Source: Nitrospirota bacterium
GTDB taxonomy: Bacteria > Nitrospirota > Nitrospiria > Nitrospirales > UBA8639
Direction: 5' to 3'
NCBI GenBank assembly: GCA_027623995.1
Contig: JAQBUF010000011.1
Coordinates: 1-64,000, forward strand
DNA length: 64,000 bases
Made by a program: the position numbers and the translations under genes. Below the pieces are notes generated by a model. It was not told the origin of the DNA. It made no database searches and saw nothing but the letters and a program-made list of their open reading frames with translations. The number at the start of each line of letters is the position of its first letter. Position 1 is the stretch's first letter. This document shows, piece by piece, positions 25,634 to 38,253 of the stretch.

Positions 25634-26266
25634 TTATTTAAGAAGTTCTTTGTTAACAAGGGCTTGCCAAAATTCCCATAAGTATTGCCCTGCGGAAATG
25701 ACCGAGAACAGGAGCGCGCCATATAATAGGCCAGTGCCAAGAAGATTGAAATCTATCATGGGTATGGACAAGGCGCCATGAATGGTCAATAAAATAATCC
25801 CAACTATTTGAAGGACCACTTTATATTTCCCAAATTGTCCTGCGGCAATAATAAGTCCCTTTGAGGCGGCGACAGCTCGAATCCCGGTAATCCCCAAATC
25901 CCTGACGATGAAGGCAATAGCCAGCCAGGCTTCAATTCTTTGAAATTGAACCAGCAGCACAAGGCCTGAGATGACCAAAAATTTGTCGGCAATGGGATCG
26001 AGTAATCGACCAACTTTTGTGACTTGGCCACGACGTCGTGCTAAATATCCATCTAATAAGTCCGTGAGGGCAGCCAATCCAAAGACGCTAGCGGCTGCGA
26101 TGGACCTTGTCACCGTAGGCTCTAAAAATAGTACCACATAAATTGGGACCATTAAAATCCGCAACACGGTCAAGCTATTTGGCAAATTAATGGCATCCTC
26201 CCCTTCTTCTTCTGGAGGGAGGGGATTTGGTGAAATTGGAAGTTTAACGATTTTAGCGGGGTGCAT
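25634..26266 (-). CDS. pgsA: CDP-diacylglycerol-glycerol-3-phosphate 3-phosphatidyltransferase PgsA
   Basis: PgsA makes phosphatidylglycerol-phosphate. The CDP-alcohol phosphotransferase signature D-x2-D-G-x2-A-R-x8-G-x3-D-x3-D is complete in TDLLDGYLARRRGQVTKVG followed by RLLDPIADK. The 210 residues include an N-terminal extension of ~26 polar residues (SPNPLPPEEEGEDA) before the usual NLPNSLTVLRI start, so the true start could be further in. Several membrane helices follow. It lies between kdsA and plsY in the same transcription direction. Confidence 0.94.
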   Translation of the reverse strand: MHPAKIVKLPISPNPLPPEEEGEDAINLPNSLTVLRILMVPIYVVLFLEPTVTRSIAAASVFGLAALTDLLDGYLARRRGQVTKVGRLLDPIADKFLVISGLVLLVQFQRIEAWLAIAFIVRDLGITGIRAVAASKGLIIAAGQFGKYKVVLQIVGIILLTIHGALSIPMIDFNLLGTGLLYGALLFSVISAGQYLWEFWQALVNKELLK

Positions 26267-26277
26267 ATGGATCGAAA

Positions 26278-27123
26278 TTATCTTGTCAAAACGTTCTCAT
26301 CACCTTTGCCTACGGATTGGCAAACTTGAAGTAGCTGTTGAAGTAACTCTTTAAGTTTATTGAGGGGGACCATATTGGGGCCGTCTGATAATGCTGAATC
26401 AGGATCAGGATGAACTTCCATAAAAAACCCATCACAGCCTGCTGCCGCTGCCGCTCGAGCTAATGGCGCAATAAACTCTCGTTGCCCAGAGGATTTGGTG
26501 CCTCCTCCACCAGGAAGTTGGACACTGTGCGTGGCGTCAAACACGACGGGATATCCAAGGCACCTCATCACCGGAAGCGAACGCATATCTACCACAAGGT
26601 TGTTGTAACCAAAGGATGCCCCACGCTCGGTCAGCACAATTTTCTTTGTTCCGCTTTCTTCTAATTTATGAACCACATTTTTCATATCCCAAGGCGAGAG
26701 GAATTGGCCTTTTTTGACATTGACGACACGACCTGTTTTTGCAGCCGCAATCAGTAAATCTGTTTGTCGGCATAAGAACGCTGGAATTTGCAGGATGTCC
26801 ACAATTTCCCCAGCTTGAGTGGCTTCATCAACACTATGAACGTCCGTTAAGACAGGAACTTGAACTTGTTCTTTAACTTTCTGAAGGATGGATAACCCTT
26901 CATCAATCCCTAGTCCTCGAAAGGAATGAATCGAACTCCGATTGGCCTTGTCATAGGAACTTTTGAAAATAAAAGGGAATCCGACTTGCTTGGCGATTTC
27001 GGCTATTTCAAAAGCTGTCTCTAAAACGAGTGCTTCGCTTTCGATGACACAGGGACCAGCTATGAGAAAGTGAGGATGAACTCCCCCACCATAAAACCCA
27101 CCGAGGTCAATTTCTTGCACCAT
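26278..27123 (-). CDS. kdsA: 2-dehydro-3-deoxyphosphooctonate aldolase (Kdo-8-phosphate synthase)
   Basis: KdsA condenses PEP with arabinose-5-phosphate to form Kdo-8-phosphate for LPS. Landmarks are [92 protein letters not shown] and [10 protein letters not shown] choose ATG 27123 (281 residues, the usual length) and not the track's longer version, which would overlap pyrG. The Cys in GPCVIE fits the metal-dependent subclass. It lies 31 bp after pyrG. Confidence 0.95.
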   Translation of the reverse strand: MVQEIDLGGFYGGGVHPHFLIAGPCVIESEALVLETAFEIAEIAKQVGFPFIFKSSYDKANRSSIHSFRGLGIDEGLSILQKVKEQVQVPVLTDVHSVDEATQAGEIVDILQIPAFLCRQTDLLIAAAKTGRVVNVKKGQFLSPWDMKNVVHKLEESGTKKIVLTERGASFGYNNLVVDMRSLPVMRCLGYPVVFDATHSVQLPGGGGTKSSGQREFIAPLARAAAAAGCDGFFMEVHPDPDSALSDGPNMVPLNKLKELLQQLLQVCQSVGKGDENVLTR

Positions 27124-27154
27124 GTGTTTCTCGTGTTCGAATAGAATCTTGGTG

Positions 27155-29533
<2,379 letters not shown>

Positions 29534-29541
<8 letters not shown>

Positions 29542-30598
29542 GAGCGTGCTGAATGGCCTCCTTCAATTGAGCTTTGGAGATTGATGCGGTGCCAACCTGC
29601 CCGACAACCACTCCCGCTGCATAATTGGCCAAAATGGAAGCCTCCGTGATTGATGCTCCCACACTCATGGCTAACGCCAAGGTACTCACCACGGTATCTC
29701 CGGCGCCGGTCACATCGTAGACTTGTCGAGCCATGGTGGGAATATGCCAACTGGATCCATTGCTTTCACAGAGACTCATTCCCTGCTCCCCTCGTGTCAC
29801 CAGGACCGCTTCACAGCCAAGTTTTTCTCGTAAGGAATGACCGATTTCATGAATGGCTTGATGATCATGTCCTGTACGGCCAGCTGCCTGCTGGGCTTCC
29901 ATATGGTTTGGGGTAATGACAGTCGCACCAGAATAGTAAAGAAAATGATCGACTTTCGGATCGATCACAATCGGAATGTTGCGGCTTCTCGCTAATTTCC
30001 CAACCTGTGCCATCAGGGAAGGCGTAATCACCCCTTTGGCATAATCGGATATCACGATGCAGGAAATGGAATGTATACGAGCTTCAATTTGTTTTAAAAT
30101 CCGTCGAGTGATTGGCTGAGAAATATCCTCGCGATGTTCAACATCATAACGAACCACTTGTTGGCTATGTGCGACAATTCGAGCCTTTCGCGTTGTCGGG
30201 CGTGAAGCATCCACGATAATGCCAGGGTGGCGGCGTGGCATTCCTAACTCTTTCAATAACGATTTGCCCGTATCATCAGCTCCAATAACCCCACAGACAT
30301 CAGCCTTTCCTCCCAACGACAGCACATTGTTGTAGACGTTGGCGGCACCACCCAATCGCAACGACTCACGTTCAACATGCACAATGGGGACTGGGGCTTC
30401 GGGGGAGATCCGACTCACCGCACCCCAAATATAATGATCGAGCATCAGATCGCCGATCACCAATACCTGACCACGATGAAATCGGCGGAGAAACCCTTCG
30501 AGAGACGAGGGAGAAATCGCTGGTGAGGATGGGGCCTCGCTTTTAGATTGTCGATGAGTGCGTTTGCTTGATGAAGATGGCACGAGAAAAGGTTCCAA
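29534..30598 (-). CDS. D-glycero-beta-D-manno-heptose-7-phosphate kinase (PfkB family)
   Basis: This 354-residue ribokinase-like protein matches the RfaE1/HldA half of HldE. Landmarks are VLVIGDLMLDHYIWGAVSRI, SPEAPVPIVHVERESLRLGG, AANVYNNVLSLGG, VIDPKVDHFLYYSGATVITP and the catalytic VYDVTGAGDTVVSTLALAM. The nucleotidylyltransferase half is absent, so a separate HldC-type protein should exist elsewhere. The first ~30 residues are a low-complexity Ser/Lys-rich extension. The start is uncertain: TTG 30598 has no evident ribosome-binding site and GTG 30583 is possible. Repeat B copy 1 separates it from lepB. Confidence 0.9.
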
Positions 30599-30626
30599 AT
30601 GAAAATGGTCAATATGTATGGTAAAG

Positions 30627-30784
30627 AGGGCTGTTCAAAAAGGTCTACCAGCAAGGCCGCAGGGATGTTGACGCGCGGAGCGTACTCTCAGTACGTGAGC
30701 ACGGCAACGGCCCGACCTTTGGCCTGTTCCAAGCCGCTTCGGCGATGGCAGGGAACGCCGCTGGCGGTCTTTTTCAACAGCCCT
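30627..30784 (-). repeat. MITE-like repeat family B, copy 1 (short, inverted)
   Basis: This 158 bp unit has perfect 16-bp terminal inverted repeats: AGGGCTGTTCAAAAAG and CTTTTTCAACAGCCCT. The interior holds GACGCGCGGAGCGTACTCTC, AGTACGTGAGCACGGC and GGGAACGCCGCTGGCGG, all shared with copies 2-4 in reverse. The last base touches the lepB stop codon. Confidence 0.88.
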
Positions 30785-31551
30785 TAATCAATAAATTTTC
30801 CAATACGATCCCAACGAACCCATTCAGACATAGGCCCATAGCCTTTCCAAGACCAATAGACCAAAAAGGCCCGCCCTTTAATTTTATGTGATTTCACGAA
30901 ACCCCAAAACCGACTATCCAAGCTTTGATCACGATTATCACCCATCATAAAATAGGAGTCGGGTGGGACAGTAATTGAATCAAGATTATCGCGTGGTGTG
31001 ATGCGACCATCGATGATTCCCGGATCAATCCGCTGGGTCCAGGCTTTATCATCCAAAGGATTTCCGTTCACGTAGACCGTCTTATTTCGAATGTGAATAT
31101 GGTCACCAGGTAAGCCGACAATTCGTTTGATAAAATCTTTTTCCTCGTCTTCAGGATAGCGAAAGACAATCACATCGCCGCGTTCTGGTTTGCCAAACTC
31201 AACAAGCAATTGGGAGGAATAACATGTCATCGGTGGAAACGAAATGTCGAATTCACAGTCCTGCGGCAGCTGAATACCATAGGACATTTTGTTGACCAAG
31301 ATATGGTCGCCAATGAGCAGACTGGGAATCATCGATCCTGAGGGGATTTTAAACGCCTGAACCACAAACACTCGAATGGTAAAGGCCAAAATCATCGCGA
31401 TGATGATCGCTTCGGTATATTCTCGCCAAATAGATTTTCTTCCGAAAGAGTCTTCTTGACGTTTTTCTACAGATGGCGAAGGTGTAGCCGAGGCATCCTG
31501 ATCCGTTGATGGAGACTCGGTCCCATCAAGTGGATTCGAATTATTCTCCAT
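30784..31551 (-). CDS. lepB: Signal peptidase I LepB
   Basis: LepB removes signal peptides from exported proteins at the outer face of the inner membrane. This 255-residue S26 protease has a polar N-tail of ~40 residues and one anchor helix (AIIIAMILAFTIRVFVVQAF). The Ser motif is PSGSMIPSLLIGDHILVNK, the Lys motif is KDFIKRIVGLPGDHI, and GDNRDQSLDSRFWGFV follows. The start lies 2 bp after the lepA stop, the classic lepA-lepB pair. Its stop abuts repeat B copy 1, which may end or attenuate the transcript. Confidence 0.96.
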   Translation of the reverse strand: MENNSNPLDGTESPSTDQDASATPSPSVEKRQEDSFGRKSIWREYTEAIIIAMILAFTIRVFVVQAFKIPSGSMIPSLLIGDHILVNKMSYGIQLPQDCEFDISFPPMTCYSSQLLVEFGKPERGDVIVFRYPEDEEKDFIKRIVGLPGDHIHIRNKTVYVNGNPLDDKAWTQRIDPGIIDGRITPRDNLDSITVPPDSYFMMGDNRDQSLDSRFWGFVKSHKIKGRAFLVYWSWKGYGPMSEWVRWDRIGKFID

Positions 31552-31553
31552 GA

Positions 31554-33359
31554 TTATTCATCCTTCACCTTCAGAAGGGCCAAAAAGGCCTCTTGCGGAA
31601 CTTCTACCCGCCCTAATTGCTTCATGCGCTTTTTTCCTTCTTTCTGTTTTTCCCACAATTTTCGTTTTCGCGTGATATCACCGCCATAGCATTTGGCCGT
31701 CACATTCTTTTTGATAGCGGGAATCGTTTCGCGAGCAATGACACGTTTGCCAATGGCCGCTTGGATGGCAATTTCAAACATTTGTTTGGGGATCAGTTCC
31801 TTCATTTTTTCCGCAAGCTGACGTCCTCGATGATGGGCTTTTTCTTTATGGGTGATAAAGGAAAGGGCATCAATGTTTTCGCCATTGAGGAGTAAGTCGA
31901 GCTTGACCAAGTCAGCTTTTCGATAGTCGGAGAGTTCATAATCGAGGGAGGCATATCCCTGGGTCCGAGATTTCAGCTTATCGTAAAAATCAAGCACCAT
32001 TTCATTGAGCGGTAATTCATACACCAGCACGATGCGCGTCGCATCCAAATATTGCATACTCACCTGGGTCCCACGACGCTCCTGGCATAAGGCCATGATA
32101 TTTCCGGCATGACGTTCCGGGGCAATCATCGTGGCTTTAATAAAGGGCTCTTCCATGAATTCAATTTGCTCTGGCTCAGGCATTTTGGAAGGATTGTCAA
32201 TGCGAAGGGACTCTCCTTTTAAGGTCTTCACTTGATAGATGACGGTTGGCGCCGTACTAATCAATTCAAGTCCATATTCGCGATGCAATCGCTCGCGGAT
32301 AATTTCCATGTGCAGCAATCCAAGAAATCCACATCGAAACCCAAAACCCAAGGCCAATGAAGTCTCCGGTTCATAAATAAAGGAGGAGTCATTGAGGCGA
32401 AGTTTTTCGAGAGAATCACGAAGATCCTCATAGTCAGCATTATCAGTGGTGTATAAGCCACAAAAGACGAGGGGTTTGACTTCGCGATACCCAGGCAAGG
32501 CGGTCTCCGTGGGACGACTGGCATTCGTGAGCGTATCCCCGATTTTGGTATCCGACACATCTTTCATCCCTGCGACCACATATCCAACTTCACCCGCTTG
32601 GAGTTTTTTAGATTTTGTGCGTTTCGGAGAAAATATACCCACCTCGGAGACTTCAAATGTTCGTTGATTCGACATGAGTTGAATTTTCATGCCTGGTTCA
32701 ACCATCCCATCAAAAATTCGAACTAGGATAATGGCGCCTTGATAGCTATCAAACCATGAATCGAAAATCAGGGCTTTCAGTGGATCGGTCAGCGAACCTT
32801 TCGGTGGAGCCACGCGTTCGACGATGGCATTCAACGCCTCATCAATGCCGATCCCTGCCTTAGCACTGACCAACAGCACATCCTCTTTTTCGAGGCCCAA
32901 GACATCCTCGATTTGCTGCTTGACGCCCTCGACGTCGGCACTGGCCAGATCGATTTTATTAATGACAGGAAGGATCATGAGGTCATTGTTGATGGCCAAA
33001 TACGCATTAGCAATGGTTTGCGCTTCAACCCCTTGAGTGGCATCAACCAGCAATAGCGCGCCTTCGCAGGCCGCAAGACTTCGCGACACCTCATAAGTGA
33101 AATCCACATGACCAGGGGTATCAATGAGGTTCAGCTGGTAGGTCTGCCCATCACGAGCCTTAAAGGTGGTGGTGACCGCATGGGCTTTAATGGTGATTCC
33201 ACGTTCACGTTCAAGATCCATATCGTCGAGGATCTGCTCACGAGCCTCTCGTGCTGTCACGGCACCAGTCAGCTCCAGAAAGCGATCGGCGAGGGTGGAT
33301 TTCCCGTGATCGATATGGGCGATGATGGAAAAGTTGCGAATACGGGAGAGATTGTTCAT
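31554..33359 (-). CDS. lepA: Elongation factor 4 LepA
   Basis: LepA is a ribosome-binding GTPase that helps initiation or back-translocation under stress. The G domain carries [48 protein letters not shown] and [16 protein letters not shown]. The later LepA-specific C-terminal domain shows [20 protein letters not shown]-like order and [20 protein letters not shown], then [23 protein letters not shown] 33359 ([19 protein letters not shown], 601 residues) fits the family better than the longer start at 33407. Repeat B copy 2 lies upstream. Confidence 0.97.
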   Translation of the reverse strand: MNNLSRIRNFSIIAHIDHGKSTLADRFLELTGAVTAREAREQILDDMDLERERGITIKAHAVTTTFKARDGQTYQLNLIDTPGHVDFTYEVSRSLAACEGALLLVDATQGVEAQTIANAYLAINNDLMILPVINKIDLASADVEGVKQQIEDVLGLEKEDVLLVSAKAGIGIDEALNAIVERVAPPKGSLTDPLKALIFDSWFDSYQGAIILVRIFDGMVEPGMKIQLMSNQRTFEVSEVGIFSPKRTKSKKLQAGEVGYVVAGMKDVSDTKIGDTLTNASRPTETALPGYREVKPLVFCGLYTTDNADYEDLRDSLEKLRLNDSSFIYEPETSLALGFGFRCGFLGLLHMEIIRERLHREYGLELISTAPTVIYQVKTLKGESLRIDNPSKMPEPEQIEFMEEPFIKATMIAPERHAGNIMALCQERRGTQVSMQYLDATRIVLVYELPLNEMVLDFYDKLKSRTQGYASLDYELSDYRKADLVKLDLLLNGENIDALSFITHKEKAHHRGRQLAEKMKELIPKQMFEIAIQAAIGKRVIARETIPAIKKNVTAKCYGGDITRKRKLWEKQKEGKKRMKQLGRVEVPQEAFLALLKVKDE

Positions 33360-33430
33360 TGTAAATTCTAATCCATTGATTTTATTAATGTTTTGTTGTC
33401 TTGTCAAAGAAACTTTCTGGTTCCTATAAT

Positions 33431-33692
33431 GGGAATGTTGAAAAAAGCCGCCAGCGGCGTTCCTTGGCTTTGCCGAAACGGCTTGCCAAGCATCGTCGCC
33501 CTTTTGCCTGACCTTCGGGCTCGCAGACTTGGCGCATTGCGCCGCTCGCGCTCACGTACTGAGAGTACGCTCCGCGCGTCAAGCCTACTCCGCCGAAGTG
33601 AGCTACGAAGGCCGGGAACGGCTGCGGCCTTGCTGGACCTGCCTTCGCCGAAGCGGCTTCGCGCAGGCAGGCGAACTTTTTTGAACATTCCC
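33431..33692 (+). repeat. MITE-like repeat family B, copy 2 (long)
   Basis: GGGAATGTTGAAAAAAG opens and CTTTTTTGAACATTCCC closes the unit, a terminal inverted repeat with a few mismatches. The interior contains the shared CGCTCACGTACTGAGAGTAC, GCTCCGCGCGTCAAG and GGCTGCGGCCTTGCTGGAC, plus an extra GC-rich palindrome (CTTCGCCGAAGCGGCTTCGC). A tail to 33759 (TGAAATATTCAACAGGCCC) is shared with copy 4. It occupies the gap between lepA and the second htrA. Confidence 0.88.
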
Positions 33693-33836
33693 TCTCACTG
33701 ATGTTGGTTGCCGTCCTGAAGCATCTATGGTCAATGAACATGAAATATTCAACAGGCCCAATAAGGAATGATGTCGCGGAAAAATCTTCAACCGTGAGTC
33801 GCCATCTCGTTTTGCTACGAGCGATCAGCGACGAGC

Positions 33837-35357
33837 TTAGGGCTTAATCGATAAATAGATGGTGCCATTCCCACGTTTCAGCAAAACTAAAACTGGCGTC
33901 TGTGGGCCAAGATGACTCGTGAGCTGTTGAAAATCCTCAACATGGCGAATGGGGCTTCGATTCATTTCAAGCAGGATATCACCACGACGGAGTCCTGCGC
34001 GGTCGGCTGCACTATCTGGCTGAACACTCGTGATGGCAACGCCTTCGTTTTTGGGGGCACGATCAGGTGGAACAGGTTCGACCATGATCCCGGACAGCAC
34101 ATGATTAGGTTGTGAATCTCGTTCTGATCCACGCATGGCAGTGAGGTTTTTGGATAATTCTCCAATGGCTACGGAGAGTTCCTTGGGTGAATTGTCTCTC
34201 AACACTAAAACCTTTGCACTGGTTCCTGGTGTTGTTTCCGCGACCAGCGAACGAAGGTGAGTGGGATCTTTGACTTTCATCTCATTGTAGAGACGAATGA
34301 TATCTCCTCGCTGGATCCCCGCATCATCAGCAGGACTCCCAGCTACGACGTCTCCTACCAACGCACCCAAAGAATCTGGTGATCCAAATTGCTCGGCCAG
34401 TTCCGGATTGAGTTCTTGAATCGAAACCCCGAGCCATCCCCGAATCACCTTCCCATGGTCAACCAGGTTATTCATGACGTTTTTGACCATATTGCTTGGG
34501 ATCGCGAACCCAATTCCCATATAGCCTCCGGTTCGAGAAAAAATCGCGGTATTGATCCCAATGAGCTCGCCTCGAAGATTGACCAGTGCCCCTCCAGAAT
34601 TCCCAGGGTTAATCGCGGCATCGGTTTGAATGAAATCCTCATAATCCACGATGCCCATATTTGCTCGCCCAATGGCGCTGATGATTCCCATGGTGACTGT
34701 TTGATTCAGGCCAAAGGGGTTTCCCACCGCGAGAACAAGCTCACCTACCTGAAGATTGTGCGAGTTGCCCCAGTGCAATGTGGGTAAATTGGTTTCATCA
34801 ATTTTTATGACCGCAAGGTCGGTTTTAGGGTCAGTGCCAATCAGTTTGGCAGAAAACTTTCGCTTGTCTCCTAGCAACACCGTTAAATCCTCGGCCTGTT
34901 CCACCACATGATTGTTTGTGATGATGTAACCATCGGAGGAGATAATGACTCCTGATCCCAAACCCTGCTCCTGCTTTCTGGGCGGGTCTTTTCTGGACCG
35001 ATGTTCAAATTCCTCTCCGAAAAACCGTCGAAATAATGGATCATCAAAAAATGGCGTTGCTTTGTCCTGGGAGGCTTCTCCTTTTTTTCGAGTTGAGGAA
35101 ATATTCACCACGGACGCCATGGCATCTTTTGAGACACGAATAAAGGTTTCGTTGGCGGGGAACGGAACTCCAGCAGGTTGGACCGTCGGCATAGGACCTT
35201 GTGTGGAGGTTTGGAGGGCGGGTTGGATACTCGGATTGCCCATGAGCGTTGCGTCATTCGGAGCGTCAGAACACCCTACCGTGAGGCCTAACAGCAACAT
35301 CCACAATAGGCGTTGGCTCCATCTGGATGTGAAAAAATATGTTCGTTGATGATTCAT
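33837..35357 (-). CDS. Second HtrA/Do-family serine protease
   Basis: Start ATG 35357 (MNHQRTYFFTSRWSQRLLW) gives 506 residues with a signal segment LLWMLLLGLTVGCSDAP, which may be a non-standard lipobox before Cys. A Pro/Gln/Thr-rich linker follows. The protease domain has His in TNNHVVEQAED, Asp in DPKTDLAVIKIDE and Ser in AAINPGNSGGALVNLRGE. Two PDZ domains follow (GWLGVSIQELNPELAEQFGS, DAGIQRGDIIRLYNEMKV; then VTSVQPDSAADRAGLRRGD). It differs from the first HtrA mainly in the possible lipid anchor and the LA-loop (FFDDPLFRRFFGEEFEHRSR). The latter is the long inhibitory loop type seen in DegP/DegQ, so this is the more DegQ-like of the two. Confidence 0.94.
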   Translation of the reverse strand: MNHQRTYFFTSRWSQRLLWMLLLGLTVGCSDAPNDATLMGNPSIQPALQTSTQGPMPTVQPAGVPFPANETFIRVSKDAMASVVNISSTRKKGEASQDKATPFFDDPLFRRFFGEEFEHRSRKDPPRKQEQGLGSGVIISSDGYIITNNHVVEQAEDLTVLLGDKRKFSAKLIGTDPKTDLAVIKIDETNLPTLHWGNSHNLQVGELVLAVGNPFGLNQTVTMGIISAIGRANMGIVDYEDFIQTDAAINPGNSGGALVNLRGELIGINTAIFSRTGGYMGIGFAIPSNMVKNVMNNLVDHGKVIRGWLGVSIQELNPELAEQFGSPDSLGALVGDVVAGSPADDAGIQRGDIIRLYNEMKVKDPTHLRSLVAETTPGTSAKVLVLRDNSPKELSVAIGELSKNLTAMRGSERDSQPNHVLSGIMVEPVPPDRAPKNEGVAITSVQPDSAADRAGLRRGDILLEMNRSPIRHVEDFQQLTSHLGPQTPVLVLLKRGNGTIYLSIKP

Positions 35358-35641
35358 AAGATTCTCAGTCTTGATTTTCATTGATATTTTGCATGGTCGA
35401 ATGAATGTCGCTTGCCTAGGGCAAGCCATTTACCGCATTGTGTAGGTCAGCTTTGTGGAATCGCAACGATCATCAATTGTGTTATTGTAGCATTCGCTGT
35501 CCCTTGGATGAAGCCCGACTTTACAGAAAAATTTACAGGGCGATCCCTCTCTTCCACACACCACCTTTAGTCAAACCATCATTCCAGACTCAACGAAGTG
35601 ATGATGCCAAGGCGAACAGTGCCGAAAGACGATAAAAAGAC

Positions 35642-36268
35642 ATGAGGGGAAGACAGCTCATTCACAGTGACCTGGTACGGGGATTGCGAGCGTTAGTTCG
35701 ACACGATCATAAAATTCGAGACTTGAAGAGTCTGCATGGTTTTCCAACAATTCAGCCACATAGTCGATATGTTGAAACCTTGGTCCAATCAATTTTGAGC
35801 CAACAGATTAGTGGCAGTGCTGCCCAGACGATTATTGGGCGAGTGAAGGATGCCGCTGGTACGCTGAACGATATACATCTCATAGCCGAGTTACCAGATG
35901 ACGTCCTGCGACGATGTGGCGTTTCTTCACAAAAACTGAGCTATCTACGATCGCTCAGCGAACACATCCGCAATAACCAATTGAAGTTTAAAGGCTTCAG
36001 TGAATTGTCAGATGAAGAAATCATCCATGAGTTGACGGCGGTGAAGGGAATTGGGGTTTGGACAGCCAAGATGTTTCTCATATTTTCCCTTGGACGTCTT
36101 AATGTGTTGGCTTTTGAGGACCTTGGTGTCCAGAATGGAATTCGTACGGTCTACAACCTTGATCACATGCCAGATAAATCTGAGATCGAACGCGTGGCAC
36201 AAGAGAATAGATGGGAGCCGTACTGTTCGATCGCTTGCTGGTATATGTGGAGAGCGACTGAGGCCTGA
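35642..36268 (+). CDS. DNA-3-methyladenine glycosylase (HhH-GPD, AlkA-like)
   Basis: This 208-residue base-excision repair enzyme shows VETLVQSILSQQISGSAAQT in the first helical pair. The hairpin and catalytic part are ELTAVKGIGVWTAKMFLIFS, with the conserved Asp in AFEDLGVQNGIRTVYNL, and the end is RWEPYCSIACWYMWRA. There is no iron-sulfur cluster motif, so it belongs to the AlkA/MpgII side and not to EndoIII/MutY. It is divergently placed from the second htrA. The small gap upstream has no clear promoter that I can name. Confidence 0.92.
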   Translation: MRGRQLIHSDLVRGLRALVRHDHKIRDLKSLHGFPTIQPHSRYVETLVQSILSQQISGSAAQTIIGRVKDAAGTLNDIHLIAELPDDVLRRCGVSSQKLSYLRSLSEHIRNNQLKFKGFSELSDEEIIHELTAVKGIGVWTAKMFLIFSLGRLNVLAFEDLGVQNGIRTVYNLDHMPDKSEIERVAQENRWEPYCSIACWYMWRATEA

Positions 36269-36320
36269 GGCGAGAAGTGGAATTAATAGGCGGAGAAAAT
36301 GGGGAGAAGAGATTTTGTCT

Positions 36321-37013
36321 TCAGTGGGCTGGTCGTTTTTTGATGTGGATCCCTTGTGTGCCACCAACGATGACCATCGAGGTTTGATTCACAAATAATC
36401 CATTTTCCACGACACCGGGAATGCCATTGAGTTGAGCTTCCACGGTTCCCGCATCTTCAATGCGATCCACCTCGACATCGAGAATGAAATTCCCTTCATC
36501 GGTTCTCACCACCTCATTGTTCTTTTTTCTGAGCTTGGAAGCCCACCCTAATCCTAAAATATGTCGTTGGGTATTAGGCCACCCAAAAGGGATAACTTCA
36601 ACCGGGATAGGCCAGGGCATGCCCAACACCGGAACGCATTTGGCCTCGTCCACGATCACGATAAATTGACGTGCTGCAGCGGCCACAATTTTTTCTCGTA
36701 AGAGCGCCCCTCCGCCACCTTTAATGAGCTGAAATTGAGAGTCCACTTGATCGGCCCCGTCAACGGCAAGATCGAGTTCCCATTCCCCTTCAAAGGGTAA
36801 CAGGGGAATGTTCAGTTTCTGGGCTAAATGGGCTGTTGCCTGTGACGTGGGGATTGCTTGAACGCGAAAGCCGGCTTTGACCTTTTCGCCAAGGGCCATG
36901 ATGAAGTATTTGACGGTGGAGCCAGTACCTAATCCGATCAAGGCCCCGTCTGGGACATATTGTAGCGCTGCTTCGCCTGCAGCACGTTTTCCGTCTTCTT
37001 GAATCTGAGTCAC
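36321..37013 (-). CDS. rpiA: Ribose-5-phosphate isomerase A
   Basis: RpiA interconverts ribose-5-P and ribulose-5-P in the pentose phosphate pathway. Blocks are GALIGLGTGSTVKYFI, VQAIPTSQATAHLAQ, DLAVDGADQVDSQFQLIKGG, GGALLREKIVAAAARQFIVI and VDRIEDAGTVEAQLNGIPGV. GTG 37013 is taken as start (230 residues, the usual length), because AAGGA sits before it and the longer frame would overlap glk. It starts 13 bp after the glk stop, so both sugar-phosphate enzymes are cotranscribed. Confidence 0.94.
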   Translation of the reverse strand: MTQIQEDGKRAAGEAALQYVPDGALIGLGTGSTVKYFIMALGEKVKAGFRVQAIPTSQATAHLAQKLNIPLLPFEGEWELDLAVDGADQVDSQFQLIKGGGGALLREKIVAAAARQFIVIVDEAKCVPVLGMPWPIPVEVIPFGWPNTQRHILGLGWASKLRKKNNEVVRTDEGNFILDVEVDRIEDAGTVEAQLNGIPGVVENGLFVNQTSMVIVGGTQGIHIKKRPAH

Positions 37014-37026
37014 GTGAGGAATCCTT

Positions 37027-38091
37027 TTAGGATGAAGATGAATGGGCCATTCGAGCGGCCACTGATGCGGCGCCAAGCAAGGCGGCCTGATCATTCAAAA
37101 TCACATGGACAGGCAATGTGCTCAATATTCGTTTAAATCGACCCTTGGCAATGAAGGATTGAGTGAATCGCTTTTCTTTAAGGCGTGGCAAAATTTGAGG
37201 GACGATTCCGCCTCCTAAATAGACACCGCCTCGGGCCAAAGCTTTCAACGCAAGATTACTCGATTCTGCAGCAAGAATGGACACGAACAATTCCAGGGAT
37301 TGCACACAAATGTCTGGTTTCCCCTTCAAGGCGGCTTCGGTAATAAGGGCCGGTGGGTCACCATTCGGTAAGAGTTCAGCAAACCAGGTCGGTTCATTTT
37401 TTTTCACATCTCGAAAAAACTGGTAGATCATATAGAGACCTTCACCGGACAGGACTCGCTCGACACTTACATGAAGAAAGCTGGTGCGAATATAACGGAG
37501 CAAATCAATTTCCAGATCACTGGTTGGTGCAAAGCTCGCATGTCCTCCCTCCGAAGGCATGGGGTGATACCGAGTTCCATCCCAAAAGAGAATGCCTTCC
37601 CCAAGCCCAGTTCCAGGCGCAATCAGTACTTTCGTTTCATTGTCGAGGGGTTGCCCGTTGATTAACTCGGTCTCGTCAGGAGTGAGGAGGAGAATGCCAT
37701 GGCCTAAGGCTTCCACATCATTGAGGAGCTGGACCTTGGGGGAGTTGATATGTGTCGCGAGGGTGTTTCCATCAATGACCCAGGGGAGATTCGTGGCGCG
37801 GCATCGATTGTCGATGACCGGACCGGCCACCCCAAAACACGCGGCATCTATGGTTTCATCTAAGGGTTCCGCAGGAGGCTTGGAGGAAGATTCTTCGTCA
37901 GGGTCGTCTTCCATTTCAAAGTCGTCGGATGGCTTATCGGGTGGGGCAAGGAATTCACTCAGGATTTCTTCGAACGACTCGAAGTCGGCATTAAAAAACT
38001 TTTCTTCGCGTGCCGGCTCGACACGGTCTTCTTTCCAATCATAGAGAGCGAGATAGGTTTTAGTCCCGCCAATATCCCCAGCCAAAATCAT
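37027..38091 (-). CDS. glk: Glucokinase (Glk family) with an acidic insert
   Basis: Glucokinase phosphorylates glucose with ATP. This protein has 354 residues from ATG 38091. Landmarks are MILAGDIGGTKTYLALYDW, DAACFGVAGPVIDNRCRATN, LPWVIDGNTLA, VQLLNDVEALGHGILLL, TKVLIAPGTGLGEGILFWDG, PSEGGHASFAP and ARGGVYLGGGIVPQIL. An insert of about 35 residues (PPDKPSDDFEMEDDPDEESS and following Pro/Glu run) sits after the first ATPase strands, where relatives have a short loop. This is unusual and probably disordered. It precedes rpiA by 13 bp. Confidence 0.92.
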   Translation of the reverse strand: MILAGDIGGTKTYLALYDWKEDRVEPAREEKFFNADFESFEEILSEFLAPPDKPSDDFEMEDDPDEESSSKPPAEPLDETIDAACFGVAGPVIDNRCRATNLPWVIDGNTLATHINSPKVQLLNDVEALGHGILLLTPDETELINGQPLDNETKVLIAPGTGLGEGILFWDGTRYHPMPSEGGHASFAPTSDLEIDLLRYIRTSFLHVSVERVLSGEGLYMIYQFFRDVKKNEPTWFAELLPNGDPPALITEAALKGKPDICVQSLELFVSILAAESSNLALKALARGGVYLGGGIVPQILPRLKEKRFTQSFIAKGRFKRILSTLPVHVILNDQAALLGAASVAARMAHSSSS

Positions 38092-38253
38092 AAGCCACCT
38101 TTCGTCGAAGTCAGGAGTTCGAGAATGCAAGGAGTCGCGTAATTCTGTGCTTTTGACCCCGAGCGGTCACCTTAAAAGAACGAGATGGGGTTTGCAACGA
38201 CTGGTAGAGCAGCGACGGATTCCAAGCGACGAGCAACTAGCGACTGGTTCCCT

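Noticed and set aside
33781-33836. CGACGAGC-type short repeats near 33.82 kb and 38.21 kb as a further repeat family
   Set aside because: Only a short, low-complexity similarity (AGCGACGAGC and neighbours) is shared. It is too little to define a family from this window.
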